NCBI RefSeq assembly: GCF_014204325.1
Contig: NZ_JACHKT010000004.1
Span: forward strand, 48,825 to 112,824
Direction: 5' to 3'
From: Arcicella rosea
GTDB taxonomy: Bacteria > Bacteroidota > Bacteroidia > Cytophagales > Spirosomataceae
DNA length: 64,000 nucleotides
Shown one piece after another: positions 26,031 through 34,795 of this stretch (positions are counted from its first letter, which is position 1; every line of letters starts with the position of its first letter). A program made the position numbers and the translations under genes. The notes beneath the pieces are model-generated. The model was not told the DNA's origin. It saw nothing but the letters and a program-made list of their open reading frames with translations, and made no database searches.

Positions 26031-27071
26031 ATGCTTCTGAATCCCAAATTGTTAGCCACTTTGTTGGCTATTGTCATTGCCGCTTTTATTACTTCTTTTC
26101 TTTCTTTTCTGCCCGAATCGAATGCCAATGTGCTGTTCGTCAGCTTTATTGCTACGCTGATTGTGGCGGGAATTCTCATTTATTTTGTGTTAGATTACTT
26201 GGTTTTTCAAGAAATCAACAAAATGTATGATTCAATTAACCGACTAAAAATCAAAGATTTCGGTGTAACCAGAAAGAAATTATACAAGAACAATAATCCG
26301 CTCAAGAAACTGAATGATGAATTGTTTGTCTATGTTTCTAAAAAGGAACAAGAAGTAACAGAGCTGAAACGCTTAGAAAAGTATCGTCGTGAATTTCTAG
26401 CCAATGTTTCACATGAATTGAAAACCCCCATTTTTGCAGCACAAGGTTTTGTACATACTTTATTGGATGGAGCGATGGACGATGAAAATGTTCGTGAACG
26501 CTTTTTGATAAAAGCAGCTAAAAGTTTAGATGGACTGGATATTTTGGTGAAAGATTTATTGACGCTCTCGCAAATGGAAACGGGCGATATTAAGATGAAT
26601 CGGGCGAAGGTTGACATTAAGCAAATCACCAAAGAAGTATTTGAACAACTGGAAGGAAAAGCGAAAGCCAAGAATACTACTTTACAGATTAAGTCGCCAC
26701 AATTGCAAGTTTGGGTAAAAGCAGATGCCCAAAGAATCGGACAAGTAGTGACGAATCTCGTAGAAAATGCCATCAAATATGGCAACGAAAACGGAACGGT
26801 AATTGTAAATTTTGAAGAAGACAAAAAAGACTGGAAAGTTGCTATCAAAGACAACGGCCCAGGTATTGCACCAGAACACCTTAACAGAATTTTTGAAAGA
26901 TTTTATAGAGTAGATAAGGCCAGAAGTCGTTCGGATGGTTCATCAGGCTTAGGTTTGGCCATTGTAAAACATATTTTGAACGCCCACAGAACCAAAATTT
27001 CAGTAGCCTCAAAGCCAGAGAAAGGAACGACTTTTTCGTTTAAATTAGAGAAGGCTGAAATTTCCAATTAA
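26031..27071 (+). CDS. Sensor histidine kinase (PhoR-like)
   Basis: 346 residues: two membrane helices at the N-terminus (about 7-28 and 33-57) with almost no periplasmic loop, a linker, a dimerisation domain with phospho-acceptor His128 in ANVSHELKTPI, and an HATPase domain with N-box NLVENAIKYG, G1 DNGPGIAP and GLGLAIVKH. No periplasmic sensor domain is present, so it may sense membrane state or a partner protein. No response regulator gene lies next to it in the window, so it is an orphan here. Confidence 0.93.
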   Translation: MLLNPKLLATLLAIVIAAFITSFLSFLPESNANVLFVSFIATLIVAGILIYFVLDYLVFQEINKMYDSINRLKIKDFGVTRKKLYKNNNPLKKLNDELFVYVSKKEQEVTELKRLEKYRREFLANVSHELKTPIFAAQGFVHTLLDGAMDDENVRERFLIKAAKSLDGLDILVKDLLTLSQMETGDIKMNRAKVDIKQITKEVFEQLEGKAKAKNTTLQIKSPQLQVWVKADAQRIGQVVTNLVENAIKYGNENGTVIVNFEEDKKDWKVAIKDNGPGIAPEHLNRIFERFYRVDKARSRSDGSSGLGLAIVKHILNAHRTKISVASKPEKGTTFSFKLEKAEISN

Positions 27072-27171
27072 TAAATTTTATAACAAAATTTATTTTCTTT
27101 CTCACTCAAACGTATAGTCTAATATATTTACTCCTGAAAATTTATTAGACTCACATACATTCAAAACATTT

Positions 27172-27671
27172 ATGAAAATTCACAAAACCCCTTATTTCTC
27201 TTCCTATCACTTTTCCTTATCACCTCTTGTAAAGACGATAACGATGAAATTGTTGCCTCAAACAGTGCTGTCGTTGGCAAATGGAAAGTATCTACCGTTA
27301 AAGAAACTGCTACATTTTTAGGGACTCCTGGAAACTATGATGACGATTTAAGTTCACAAAACTATTTTTATGAATTTAAATCAGATGGAACATTTAAAGG
27401 TAACGGGCAAATTGACTTTTGGGATAGCAATGAACCACTAGCGAATGAGCCTATTTCTGATAAGTATGTAATATCAGGCAATGAGCTTACACTAACCTAT
27501 ACGGATGCTACCACACAAAAAACAGCTTTGCAAATATATTCGTTTACTGTAGTTGGTACTAAACTAACTTGGGGCTTAACGCTAGACCAATTGAAAAAAG
27601 CTTATGCAAATGATGCTAATTCTTTAGCAGCTTTATCGCCTTTCACAGCGTTGAATTTTAATATTGAGTAA
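27172..27671 (+). pseudogene. Lipocalin-like lipoprotein gene with a one-base frameshift near the start
   Basis: From the ATG at 27172 the frame fails soon (stop near 27320). The +1 frame is open from about 27140 to the stop at 27671 and encodes LFLFLSLFLITSCKDDNDE, a textbook lipoprotein signal, then VVGKWKVSTVKET and YFYEFKSDGTFKGNG, as in lipocalin-like DUF proteins of Bacteroidota. Adding one C to the CCCC run at 27188-27191 joins ATG and signal peptide into a continuous 167-codon gene. Either a real frameshift, a phase-variable run, or a base-calling error. Confidence 0.75.
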
Positions 27672-27777
27672 ATAAGCAGTAATAAGACACTATCCAGTTA
27701 TAGAAAAATGGAAAGAGAAATTAAATAAATTTTAAAAGTTTCTTCCAACTTAAAAAAAGTATTTATCTAGTCGATGA

Positions 27778-27807
27778 GTTTTGATAACTTTTAAAAGTTG
27801 TCAAAAC
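27778..27807. terminator. A+T-rich palindrome between convergent genes
   Basis: A 15-bp arm (27778-27792) is followed directly by its near-perfect complement (27793-27807, one G-T pair). It lies between the lipoprotein pseudogene and the 2OG-oxygenase stop codon and could end transcription from both sides. Confidence 0.5.
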
Positions 27808-27813
27808 TAAAAT

Positions 27814-28437
27814 CTAACCATTCAACAACCAACCCGTAATACTTAATCTTTCTCTAAAGGTTTCACTTACTTCGTGGTCTAGTTTATCGCTTTCAAAACA
27901 GACTAATCTTCCTGCTATTGGTGCGATGCTGATTGTTTTTTCAATATTGTTTTCTTGGGTATAAATCAATAAGTTGCCACCATTTTCGGGGAGCCAATTG
28001 CTGTTTAAATAGTAAATCACAGAAAGTATTCTCCCTTTTTGAGCTTGAAAAGTATCTCTATGACGACGATAAAATTTACCGATGTCATATTTAGCAAAGT
28101 GTATTTCGGCATCAATAATGCCTAAATAACAAGTTTGATTGAGGTAATCTACAAATGCTTGATTTTTATCTAAGAGTATTCTTTCTGAAGAGTCAACAGA
28201 ATTGCTTTCCAACCAAAGTATTTTATCTCCTCTAATTTCTTTGGCTTGATGTACTTCACTTTGCTTTCCTATACCAGCTTCTTTAAAATTACCATCATCA
28301 AATCTTTCAGTAAATCTTGTTGATAAACTCGCCACTTCTTCAGTACTTAGAAAATCATCACAAACCCCGTAGCCATTGGCCAATATTCCTTCTATTAAGC
28401 CTTCAAACTTTTGTTCTTGCGTTAACATTATCACCAT
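27814..28437 (-). CDS. 2OG-Fe(II) oxygenase
   Basis: About 207 residues from the ATG at 28437 (ATG at 28428 is also possible; a TTG at 28470 would run through the terminator of the upstream gene). The double-stranded beta-helix fold shows the iron ligands in YRRHRDTF (HxD) and KLDHEVSET (distal His), with the 2-oxoglutarate Arg in RERLSITGW. Family members hydroxylate proteins or small molecules, similar to the prolyl-4-hydroxylase-like group. Substrate unknown. Confidence 0.9.
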   Translation of the reverse strand: MVIMLTQEQKFEGLIEGILANGYGVCDDFLSTEEVASLSTRFTERFDDGNFKEAGIGKQSEVHQAKEIRGDKILWLESNSVDSSERILLDKNQAFVDYLNQTCYLGIIDAEIHFAKYDIGKFYRRHRDTFQAQKGRILSVIYYLNSNWLPENGGNLLIYTQENNIEKTISIAPIAGRLVCFESDKLDHEVSETFRERLSITGWLLNG

Positions 28438-28476
28438 AAAAAACCCCTTGTAAGTCTTGCGGACGTACAAGGGGTT
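28435..28476 (-). terminator. Terminator of the fadJ-like gene
   Basis: aaaccccttgta (28440-28451) and tacaaggggttt (28465-28476) form a 12-bp stem; on the minus strand a run of six T follows at the base. It lies 36 bp after the fadJ-like stop codon and touches the ATG of the oxygenase gene. Confidence 0.8.
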
Positions 28477-28511
28477 TGGGGTTTACATAAAGGTAAGTAA
28501 TTCTTTTTATT

Positions 28512-30668
28512 TTACTCATAAAAACCTTTGCCAGCTTCTGCCATAGCCCTGAGTTTTTCTGTTGGTCTGAATCTTTCGCCATAAGTATCAGCCAGACGGT
28601 CGGCTTCTGCGACAAAATTTTTGATGCCCACAGTATCTACAAAGGAAAGTGTTCCACCCAAATAAGCAGGGAAACCCCAAGCAAAGATAGAACCCAAATC
28701 AGCATCCAAATACTTACGAATTACGCCTTCTTCAACACATTTTACGGTTTCTAAAGCTTGTCGGTACAATAATCTTTTCTTGATTTCTTCTACGGCTATT
28801 TTTTCTTCTTTCAAAGGGAAAAATTCCGCCAAGCCTTCCCATAAATACTTTTTGCCATTTTCAGGATAAGTATAAAAGCCTGCTTTGGCTTTTTTGCCCA
28901 AACGTCCCATTTCAGTAAACTGTTTACTGACTTGATAAGCTGTATCTGTTGCAGATAAAATACCATTTTCAACGGCTTCTTTCGCAATTTTATAAGCCAA
29001 GTCTAAGGCTACTTCGTCGGAAACTGCCAAAGGCCCAACGGGCATTCCCATTTGTTTGGCGATGTTTTCGATAACCACAGGATTTACGCCATCTTTTAAT
29101 AATTCGATGCCTTCGGAAGTATAAGTAAAGAATACTCTGGAAGTATAAAAACCTTGAGAATCGTTTACAACAATCGGTGTTTTACGAATCTTCTTGACAA
29201 AATCCATTGCCACAGTAAGGGCGTAGTCGGAAGTTTCTTTGCCCATGATGATTTCTACCAATTGCATTCTATCAACTGGCGAAAAGAAATGAATGCCAAT
29301 AAATTTATCAGGCTGAATGGTCGCCTTGGCTAAGTTTGAAATAGGCAAAGTAGAAGTATTTGAAGCAAAAACACCCGAATCTTTTTTCAAGAAAACCTCT
29401 GCTGCTTTAGATACTTCTGCTTTTAATTGAGGGTTTTCAAAAACTGCTTCGATGATTAAATCTGCTCCCTCAAGCTCGGCATAATTATCAGTAGTTTTGA
29501 TAAGACTTAAAATACCTTCTGCTTTTTCAGGACTCATTTTACCTTTACTAATGGCTTTTTCGAGTAAATTCTGTGAATATTGTTTTCCTTTTTCGGCGGC
29601 TTCGAGCGATACATCTTTTAATATAACTTCAATGCCTGCCATTGCCGAAACGTAAGCAATGCCCGAACCCATCATGCCAGCACCCAAAATCCCCAGTTTT
29701 TTCACTTCGGTTTTTTCAATATTTTTGGGTCTGTTTACACCTTTATTTACTTCATTCAGCCCAAAAAACATGGTACGAATCAGGTTTTTTGCCACAGAAG
29801 AATTGGCAACTTTTACAAAATGACGAGCTTCGATGATAAGTCCACGGTCGATATTCACTAATAGTCCTTCATACACGCAAGACATAATAGCAATGGGCGA
29901 AGGATAATTTTCATTAGTTTTAGTCATTGTAAGAGCTGTACCGCCCATCATTAATTGTACTCCTTTAGGACTTAGGATATTCCCATTGGGTACTTTATAA
30001 TTTTCTTTTGCCTGAATTTTTCCAGTTTTCTGATTGATTTCGTCCCAAGGTTGTATCGCAATTGGATTAGCGTTAATCCATGCAAAAGCCTTTTCCATCA
30101 TTTCTTCGTATGAATCCACTAATTCGTCTATCATGCCAAGGGAAAGAGCTTCTTTGGGCGATACTTTTTTGCCTTCTAATAAAAGTGGAGCGGCCATTTC
30201 TAAGCCTATCATTCGTGGTAAACGCTGCGTACCGCCACCGCCGGGCAGTAAACCAATCGTTACTTCTGGCAAACCAATCAAGGCTTTAGGATTATTAATG
30301 GCTACTCGATGATGACAAGCCAAGCATACTTCATAGCCACCGCCCAAAGCTGTGCCGTTGATGGCGGCTACAATGGGTTTTCCATTGGTTTCCATTTTTC
30401 GGAAAATGGTATTCAATGACCTTGAAAGCTGATAGAGTTCTTCGGGAGCTTTACCATTATTATTGAGAATCATGCGTAAATCTGCACCAGCGATAAACTC
30501 TGGTCGTTCAGAAGTAATGATGATTCCTTTGGCTTCTGGGTCTGCGTATGCCTGCTCTAATGCCCTAGCAAGAGCAGGAATTGATTCGTCATTCAAGACA
30601 TTCATTGCTTGATTCGCAACATTAATACTTAAAATGGCGACGTTATGTAAGAGATTGTATGAGAGCAT
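28512..30668 (-). CDS. Fused enoyl-CoA hydratase / 3-hydroxyacyl-CoA dehydrogenase
   Basis: 718 residues with the FadB/FadJ layout: N-terminal crotonase domain (SERPEFIAGADLRMIL oxyanion hole; LPEVTIGLLPGGGGTQRLPR with the catalytic Glu), then NAD-binding Rossmann motif GILGAGMMGSGIAYVSA near residue 330, HFFSPVDRMQLVEII and two C-terminal dehydrogenase domains. It performs hydration and oxidation in fatty-acid beta-oxidation. The thiolase gene lies upstream on the same strand, giving the usual pair, but 241 bp of repetitive DNA separates them. In several Bacteroidota this bifunctional gene is similarly paired with a thiolase. Confidence 0.95.
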   Translation of the reverse strand: MLSYNLLHNVAILSINVANQAMNVLNDESIPALARALEQAYADPEAKGIIITSERPEFIAGADLRMILNNNGKAPEELYQLSRSLNTIFRKMETNGKPIVAAINGTALGGGYEVCLACHHRVAINNPKALIGLPEVTIGLLPGGGGTQRLPRMIGLEMAAPLLLEGKKVSPKEALSLGMIDELVDSYEEMMEKAFAWINANPIAIQPWDEINQKTGKIQAKENYKVPNGNILSPKGVQLMMGGTALTMTKTNENYPSPIAIMSCVYEGLLVNIDRGLIIEARHFVKVANSSVAKNLIRTMFFGLNEVNKGVNRPKNIEKTEVKKLGILGAGMMGSGIAYVSAMAGIEVILKDVSLEAAEKGKQYSQNLLEKAISKGKMSPEKAEGILSLIKTTDNYAELEGADLIIEAVFENPQLKAEVSKAAEVFLKKDSGVFASNTSTLPISNLAKATIQPDKFIGIHFFSPVDRMQLVEIIMGKETSDYALTVAMDFVKKIRKTPIVVNDSQGFYTSRVFFTYTSEGIELLKDGVNPVVIENIAKQMGMPVGPLAVSDEVALDLAYKIAKEAVENGILSATDTAYQVSKQFTEMGRLGKKAKAGFYTYPENGKKYLWEGLAEFFPLKEEKIAVEEIKKRLLYRQALETVKCVEEGVIRKYLDADLGSIFAWGFPAYLGGTLSFVDTVGIKNFVAEADRLADTYGERFRPTEKLRAMAEAGKGFYE

Positions 30669-30909
30669 TTTTTTTAGGGGGACTTTAGGGGGTTGGACTT
30701 TAAGATTGGAGGACTAAATGACTTTAGGATATTGGACTTTAAGATTTGACGATTAAAAGAATTTAGGATTTATGATATTACTGGACTCTGTGACTTTATT
30801 GAGGAGTTAGGAATAAAACTGATTTGAATTAATCTTTTAATCCTCAAATCCAATGTCTTCCAGTCCTAAAGTCTTAAAATCCTAAAGTCCAACATCCTCA
30901 AGTCCCAAA
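30669..30909. repeat. Repetitive spacer with inverted, low-complexity units
   Basis: The left half contains several variants of ttggactttaagatt and ggactttaggat; the right half (from about 30830) contains their reverse complements (tcctaaagtccaacatcct, agtcttaaaatcc). A transcript of the thiolase-fadJ unit would fold here into a long imperfect stem. No ORF. Confidence 0.7.
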
Positions 30910-32115
30910 TCAAACTCTTTCAATAACCGTAGCAATTCCCATTCCTCCACCGATACATAAACTTGCTAAACCAGTACTTTTGCCAGTTCTTTCTAATTCA
31001 TCCAAAAGCGTCATTAAAATAATTGCACCCGTCGCACCAAGTGGATGACCGAGGGCAATTGCTCCGCCATTGACGTTTACTTTAGAAGCATCAACCTTTA
31101 GAACGTCCATAAACAACAAAGGAATGGCAGCAAAAGCCTCATTGATTTCAAATAAATCAATATCACTAATATTCATACCATTGCGTTTGAGTACTTTCTG
31201 AGTTGCAGGAATTGGCCCTGTCAGCATAATTGTTGGCTCAGAACCCGAAACGCCAAAAGCAGTAATTTTAGCTCTTGGTTTCAAGCCCAGTTTTTCACCA
31301 ATCGCTTTATTCCCAATTAAAATACCAGCCGCACCATCTACGATTTGAGAAGAATTTCCTGCATGATGCAAATGTTTAATTTCATTCAGTTCTGGATATT
31401 TCATCAGAGCCAGATGGTCTAAGCCCATTTGTCCTATGGTTTCAAAAGCAGGTTTTAATTTCGCCAAAGAGTCGAGGGAAGTATCTGGTCGCATACCTTC
31501 GTCGAAAGTCAACACTTCTTGTCCGATGTCGTCCTTTACCGCAAACATAGATTTTGAAAAACGTTGATTCTGCTGTGCAAAAGCAGCTTTTTGTTGAGAA
31601 GCTACGGCATAGCTATCTAAGAATTCACGAGAGTAGCCATATTTTGTGGCAATTAAATCGGCAGAAATACCTTGAGGTACAAATTTATGTTCAGCAATTA
31701 ATGCTGGATTCATCATCATCGCTCCACCGTCACTACCCATGGCAACTCTCGACATTGACTCGATTCCTCCCGCAATAATCAACTCTTGTTGTCCCGACAT
31801 GATGTAAGCAGCTGCCATATTTACGGCTTCAAGTCCCGAAGAACAAAAGCGATTGATTTGTACGCCTGCTACGCTTTGGTCGTAACCAGCAGCCAAAACT
31901 GCTGTGCGAGCGATGTCTGCACCTTGCTCGCCGATGGGTGTAACACAACCAAGAATCACATCATCGACCAGCGAAGTATCTAATTGATTTCGTTCTCGGA
32001 GTTGTTGTAATACTTGTTGTGCCAGTTGAACAGGTTGAATATCATGCAATGAACCGTCTGATTTTCCTCGCCCACGAGGAGTACGAACGGCATCATAAAT
32101 ATAGGCTACATTCAT
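30910..32115 (-). CDS. Acetyl-CoA C-acyltransferase (thiolase)
   Basis: 401 residues with all thiolase signatures: nucleophile Cys91 in INRFCSSGLEAVN, NGGAIALGHPLGATGA (catalytic His) and the second Cys in SLCIGGGMG near the C-terminus. It cleaves 3-ketoacyl-CoA with CoA as the last beta-oxidation step, or runs in reverse to form acetoacetyl-CoA. Placement before the hydratase/dehydrogenase gene supports a beta-oxidation role. Confidence 0.95.
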   Translation of the reverse strand: MNVAYIYDAVRTPRGRGKSDGSLHDIQPVQLAQQVLQQLRERNQLDTSLVDDVILGCVTPIGEQGADIARTAVLAAGYDQSVAGVQINRFCSSGLEAVNMAAAYIMSGQQELIIAGGIESMSRVAMGSDGGAMMMNPALIAEHKFVPQGISADLIATKYGYSREFLDSYAVASQQKAAFAQQNQRFSKSMFAVKDDIGQEVLTFDEGMRPDTSLDSLAKLKPAFETIGQMGLDHLALMKYPELNEIKHLHHAGNSSQIVDGAAGILIGNKAIGEKLGLKPRAKITAFGVSGSEPTIMLTGPIPATQKVLKRNGMNISDIDLFEINEAFAAIPLLFMDVLKVDASKVNVNGGAIALGHPLGATGAIILMTLLDELERTGKSTGLASLCIGGGMGIATVIERV

Positions 32116-32278
32116 GTTGAAGATGATTTAATAAATGTTCATAATGTTATTACGAATTTAATAAATTCATTATGCTTGCATACTATTTCGGTAAAATATT
32201 TAGATTAAATTTGAAAAATCAAACATTAACAATTTACAAAAGTTAATGTAGTAGATTTATCACTTTTAAAGCACACAG

Positions 32279-32659
32279 ATGATTATGAAAAAGAGTTTAT
32301 TAATCGGCATGATGTTGTCGGCGTTTTGTTTTGTTGCTCAGGCAAAAACTTCAGGGAAAGAAGTATTAAAATCAGAAGTACGTGTAAGTCTAGTAGATTC
32401 TTTAGACTTTAAAGATTATTATGGAAGCTATAAAATGGCTGATAATCCTTATGTTCAAAAAATGAAAGTTTACTTCAAAGCAGGGGAGCTTTTTGGTCAA
32501 GCTTCGGACTATCCTGAAACAAAGTTAATTCGAAAAAAAGAAGATGAATTTGAAGAAGGTAATTTTGGTGCTCAAATATTTTTTGTACGTACGGATGGCT
32601 TAGTGACTGGCATCAAAGTGCTGGTTCAAGGACAAGAATTAGTTGGAACCAAAGAATAA
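32279..32659 (+). CDS. Small exported protein, DUF3471-like
   Basis: 126 residues with a signal peptide (MKKSLLIGMMLSAFCFVAQA, start at 32279 or the ATG at 32285). The mature part FKDYYGSYKMADN, KVYFKAGELFGQASDYPETKLI and IFFVRTDGLVTGIKVLVQGQE has the strand pattern of the DUF3471 small beta domain, which in Bacteroidota is usually appended to beta-lactamases and peptidases. Here it stands alone, probably periplasmic. Function unknown. Confidence 0.7.
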   Translation: MIMKKSLLIGMMLSAFCFVAQAKTSGKEVLKSEVRVSLVDSLDFKDYYGSYKMADNPYVQKMKVYFKAGELFGQASDYPETKLIRKKEDEFEEGNFGAQIFFVRTDGLVTGIKVLVQGQELVGTKE

Positions 32660-33083
32660 AAAAACTCCTGTGATAATCTTTGTCAGAAAAACCAAAGCCG
32701 CCACTATGATTTTTGAGACTTAGAAGATTAAAATTCAGGAGTTTAGTAATTATTTAATATACTATATCGATTGAATAATTGATACAGTAATTTAGTGGGT
32801 AATTGTGATTAGTTATTTATTGAGACAAATATATGTGTATGAACACGTATTATCAAAGGATAACAAAATAAATAAGATAAATATTCAATCAGTGATGGAT
32901 TTTGGATTTATTTGACAGAAAATGGAGATAGAATCTGTAGAAATAAATGTAATAGCAATAAAAAAAGGAAAATAAATTTGCTGAGGCTGGAAAATGATGG
33001 CGAGGGAAGTAGGTAAATTGAAATGATACTTGTCGGTCTATTTTGTTAATAAGTGTTTAATAAATAGACAGACAAGTATTATA
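32660..33083. other. Intergenic region, no gene seen
   Basis: 424 bp, A+T-rich, with stop codons in all frames. A short inverted pair actcctg/caggagt spans 32664-32742 just after the small exported protein gene. The right end has the hairpin listed at 33026-33079. Nothing else recognised. Confidence 0.6.
33026..33079 (-). terminator. Long stem downstream of the orphan sigma factor gene
   Basis: 18-bp arms (33026-33043 and 33062-33079) pair with one mismatch around an 18-nt loop, 4 bp after the stop codon. A U-run is weak, so termination or mRNA protection are both possible. Confidence 0.55.
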
Positions 33084-33641
33084 TTACTGAGTCATGGCGA
33101 TTCTTAGGGTTTCTACACCTCTATGAATATTGTTATTGACCGATTGATAATTGATGGACATTTTTGTAGCAATTTCTTGATTCCCCATTTTATCGAAATA
33201 TCTCATCTTTAAAGCCTGTGATACTCTACTTGGCAACGATAATAATGCATTTTCAAGTTTTACGAACATTTCTTCACGCTCTTCATTTTCATGGATATAC
33301 GAAAAATGATACTTCTCAAGCTGATGAGCAAGTTCTGAAATATTATCGAACGGAACGCCATTTCTTGCTTCAGTAATTTTTCTGACTAAATCGTGACGCA
33401 AAGAAGTTTTTAAATAAGGTTCAATATTGTCTGTATCAGCAAGATTGTGTTTTCTAAGCCATAAGTTTACGAACAAATCTTGTACAGTATCTCTCACAAG
33501 CTCTATGTCCTGTGTTATTTTACTACCATAATTGACTAAAATTTTATGATTTAATTTATAAATCAAGTGAAAAGCCTGCTGATCTCCTTTCTTAAATCTT
33601 TGCCAAAGCTCAAAATTATCGTAATGCTGACGCTTAATCAT
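33084..33641 (-). CDS. ECF-type sigma factor, no adjacent anti-sigma
   Basis: 185 residues with region 2 (LIYKLNHKILVNYGSK, VQDLFVNLWLRK, EPYLKTSLRHDLVRKI) and region 4 (LPSRVSQALKMRYFDKMGNQEIATKMSINYQSVNNNIHRG). Bacteroidota sigma factors of this kind are often followed by a FecR anti-sigma and SusCD genes; none is here. The neighbour is a divergent AraC-family gene, 155 bp away. Confidence 0.9.
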   Translation of the reverse strand: MIKRQHYDNFELWQRFKKGDQQAFHLIYKLNHKILVNYGSKITQDIELVRDTVQDLFVNLWLRKHNLADTDNIEPYLKTSLRHDLVRKITEARNGVPFDNISELAHQLEKYHFSYIHENEEREEMFVKLENALLSLPSRVSQALKMRYFDKMGNQEIATKMSINYQSVNNNIHRGVETLRIAMTQ

Positions 33642-33796
33642 CTTTAAATCTATTTTTATTACAATAAATTATTAAAAAACTTCATTACAAAGAGAGTGTA
33701 TTTTTCTTACATAAACTTTTCCGTTATTAGTACATTTTAATACTATATTAGCATTAATTTTAATGAATACACTATTTCGGTAATAATTTACATACA

Positions 33797-34666
33797 ATGA
33801 AGCCATTATTCAGAAAAGTTCAGATAATGCCTGAACAATCGTTCAGTGTAAATAAAGATTTCGTCCCGTTTTTTTATAATCACTGGCATTATCATCCTGA
33901 AATTGAGATTGTTCATATTTTCGAAGGAACGGGAACGCTTCTGGTTGGAAACGGGGTGAGGAGTTTTAAAGAAAATGATTTAATCATGATTGGGCCAAAT
34001 GTGCCACATTTTTTTAGAAGTGACCCACATTACTTTGAGCAAAATTCTACGCTAATGTCTCGTTCAGTTGTTATTCACTTCAACCCAAACTTTTTGGGAG
34101 ATGGGTTTATGAAAATACCTGAATCAATTTCTTTGAATGAATTATTCCAAAAAGCTAAAAAAGGATTATTGGTTGGTGGGCCAGTTCGTGAAAAAGTTGG
34201 TGTATTAATGGAGGAAATGCTTCATACAACGGGTATCGACAAAGTAATCCAATTGTTGAATATATTGAGTTATATAGCCAGTTCCGAAGATGTTACAGAC
34301 TTATCAAAAACAGAATTTAATGTTTCTTTAGATGAGTATAATACTAGAAGAATTGACATGATTTACTCTTTTTCATTAAATAATTTTGCCCGAGAAATCA
34401 CTTTAGAGGAAGTAGCCGAAGTAGCCAATATTAGCGTAAACTCATTCTGTCGTTACTTCAAGACGCATACTCGAAAAACTTATTTCCAGTTTTTACAAGA
34501 ACTCAGGATTGGTCACGCCTGTAAATTATTGGCTGGCGAGAAACTCAGTATTTCGCAAGTAGCCTTTGAAAGTGGCTTTAATAATCTTTCACACTTCAAT
34601 CGTTCTTTTAAGTCTTTGATGCAAATGAAACCACAGGCTTATCAAAGGTTATATCGACAAAAGTAA
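33797..34666 (+). CDS. AraC-family regulator with cupin sensor
   Basis: 289 residues: N-terminal cupin (HWHYHPEIEIVHIFEGTGTLLVG, then DLIMIGPNVPHFFRSD) and C-terminal double helix-turn-helix (ITLEEVAEVANISVNSFCRYFK, LSISQVAFESGFNNLSHFNRSFK) ending MKPQAYQRLY. Such proteins usually sense a sugar or related small ligand and activate catabolic genes. No such genes are adjacent; the divergent neighbour is a sigma factor. Confidence 0.93.
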   Translation: MKPLFRKVQIMPEQSFSVNKDFVPFFYNHWHYHPEIEIVHIFEGTGTLLVGNGVRSFKENDLIMIGPNVPHFFRSDPHYFEQNSTLMSRSVVIHFNPNFLGDGFMKIPESISLNELFQKAKKGLLVGGPVREKVGVLMEEMLHTTGIDKVIQLLNILSYIASSEDVTDLSKTEFNVSLDEYNTRRIDMIYSFSLNNFAREITLEEVAEVANISVNSFCRYFKTHTRKTYFQFLQELRIGHACKLLAGEKLSISQVAFESGFNNLSHFNRSFKSLMQMKPQAYQRLYRQK

Positions 34667-34795
34667 AAATCTGAAAGGTTTTTGCCGTTTATCATAAAAA
34701 CAAGTTCATCCAGAACCCAAGTCGTTGAATTAGGGTTTAATCAAATAGTTAAACTATTGAATACTCTTTTCTGATAAAAATATCATCATACTTCA

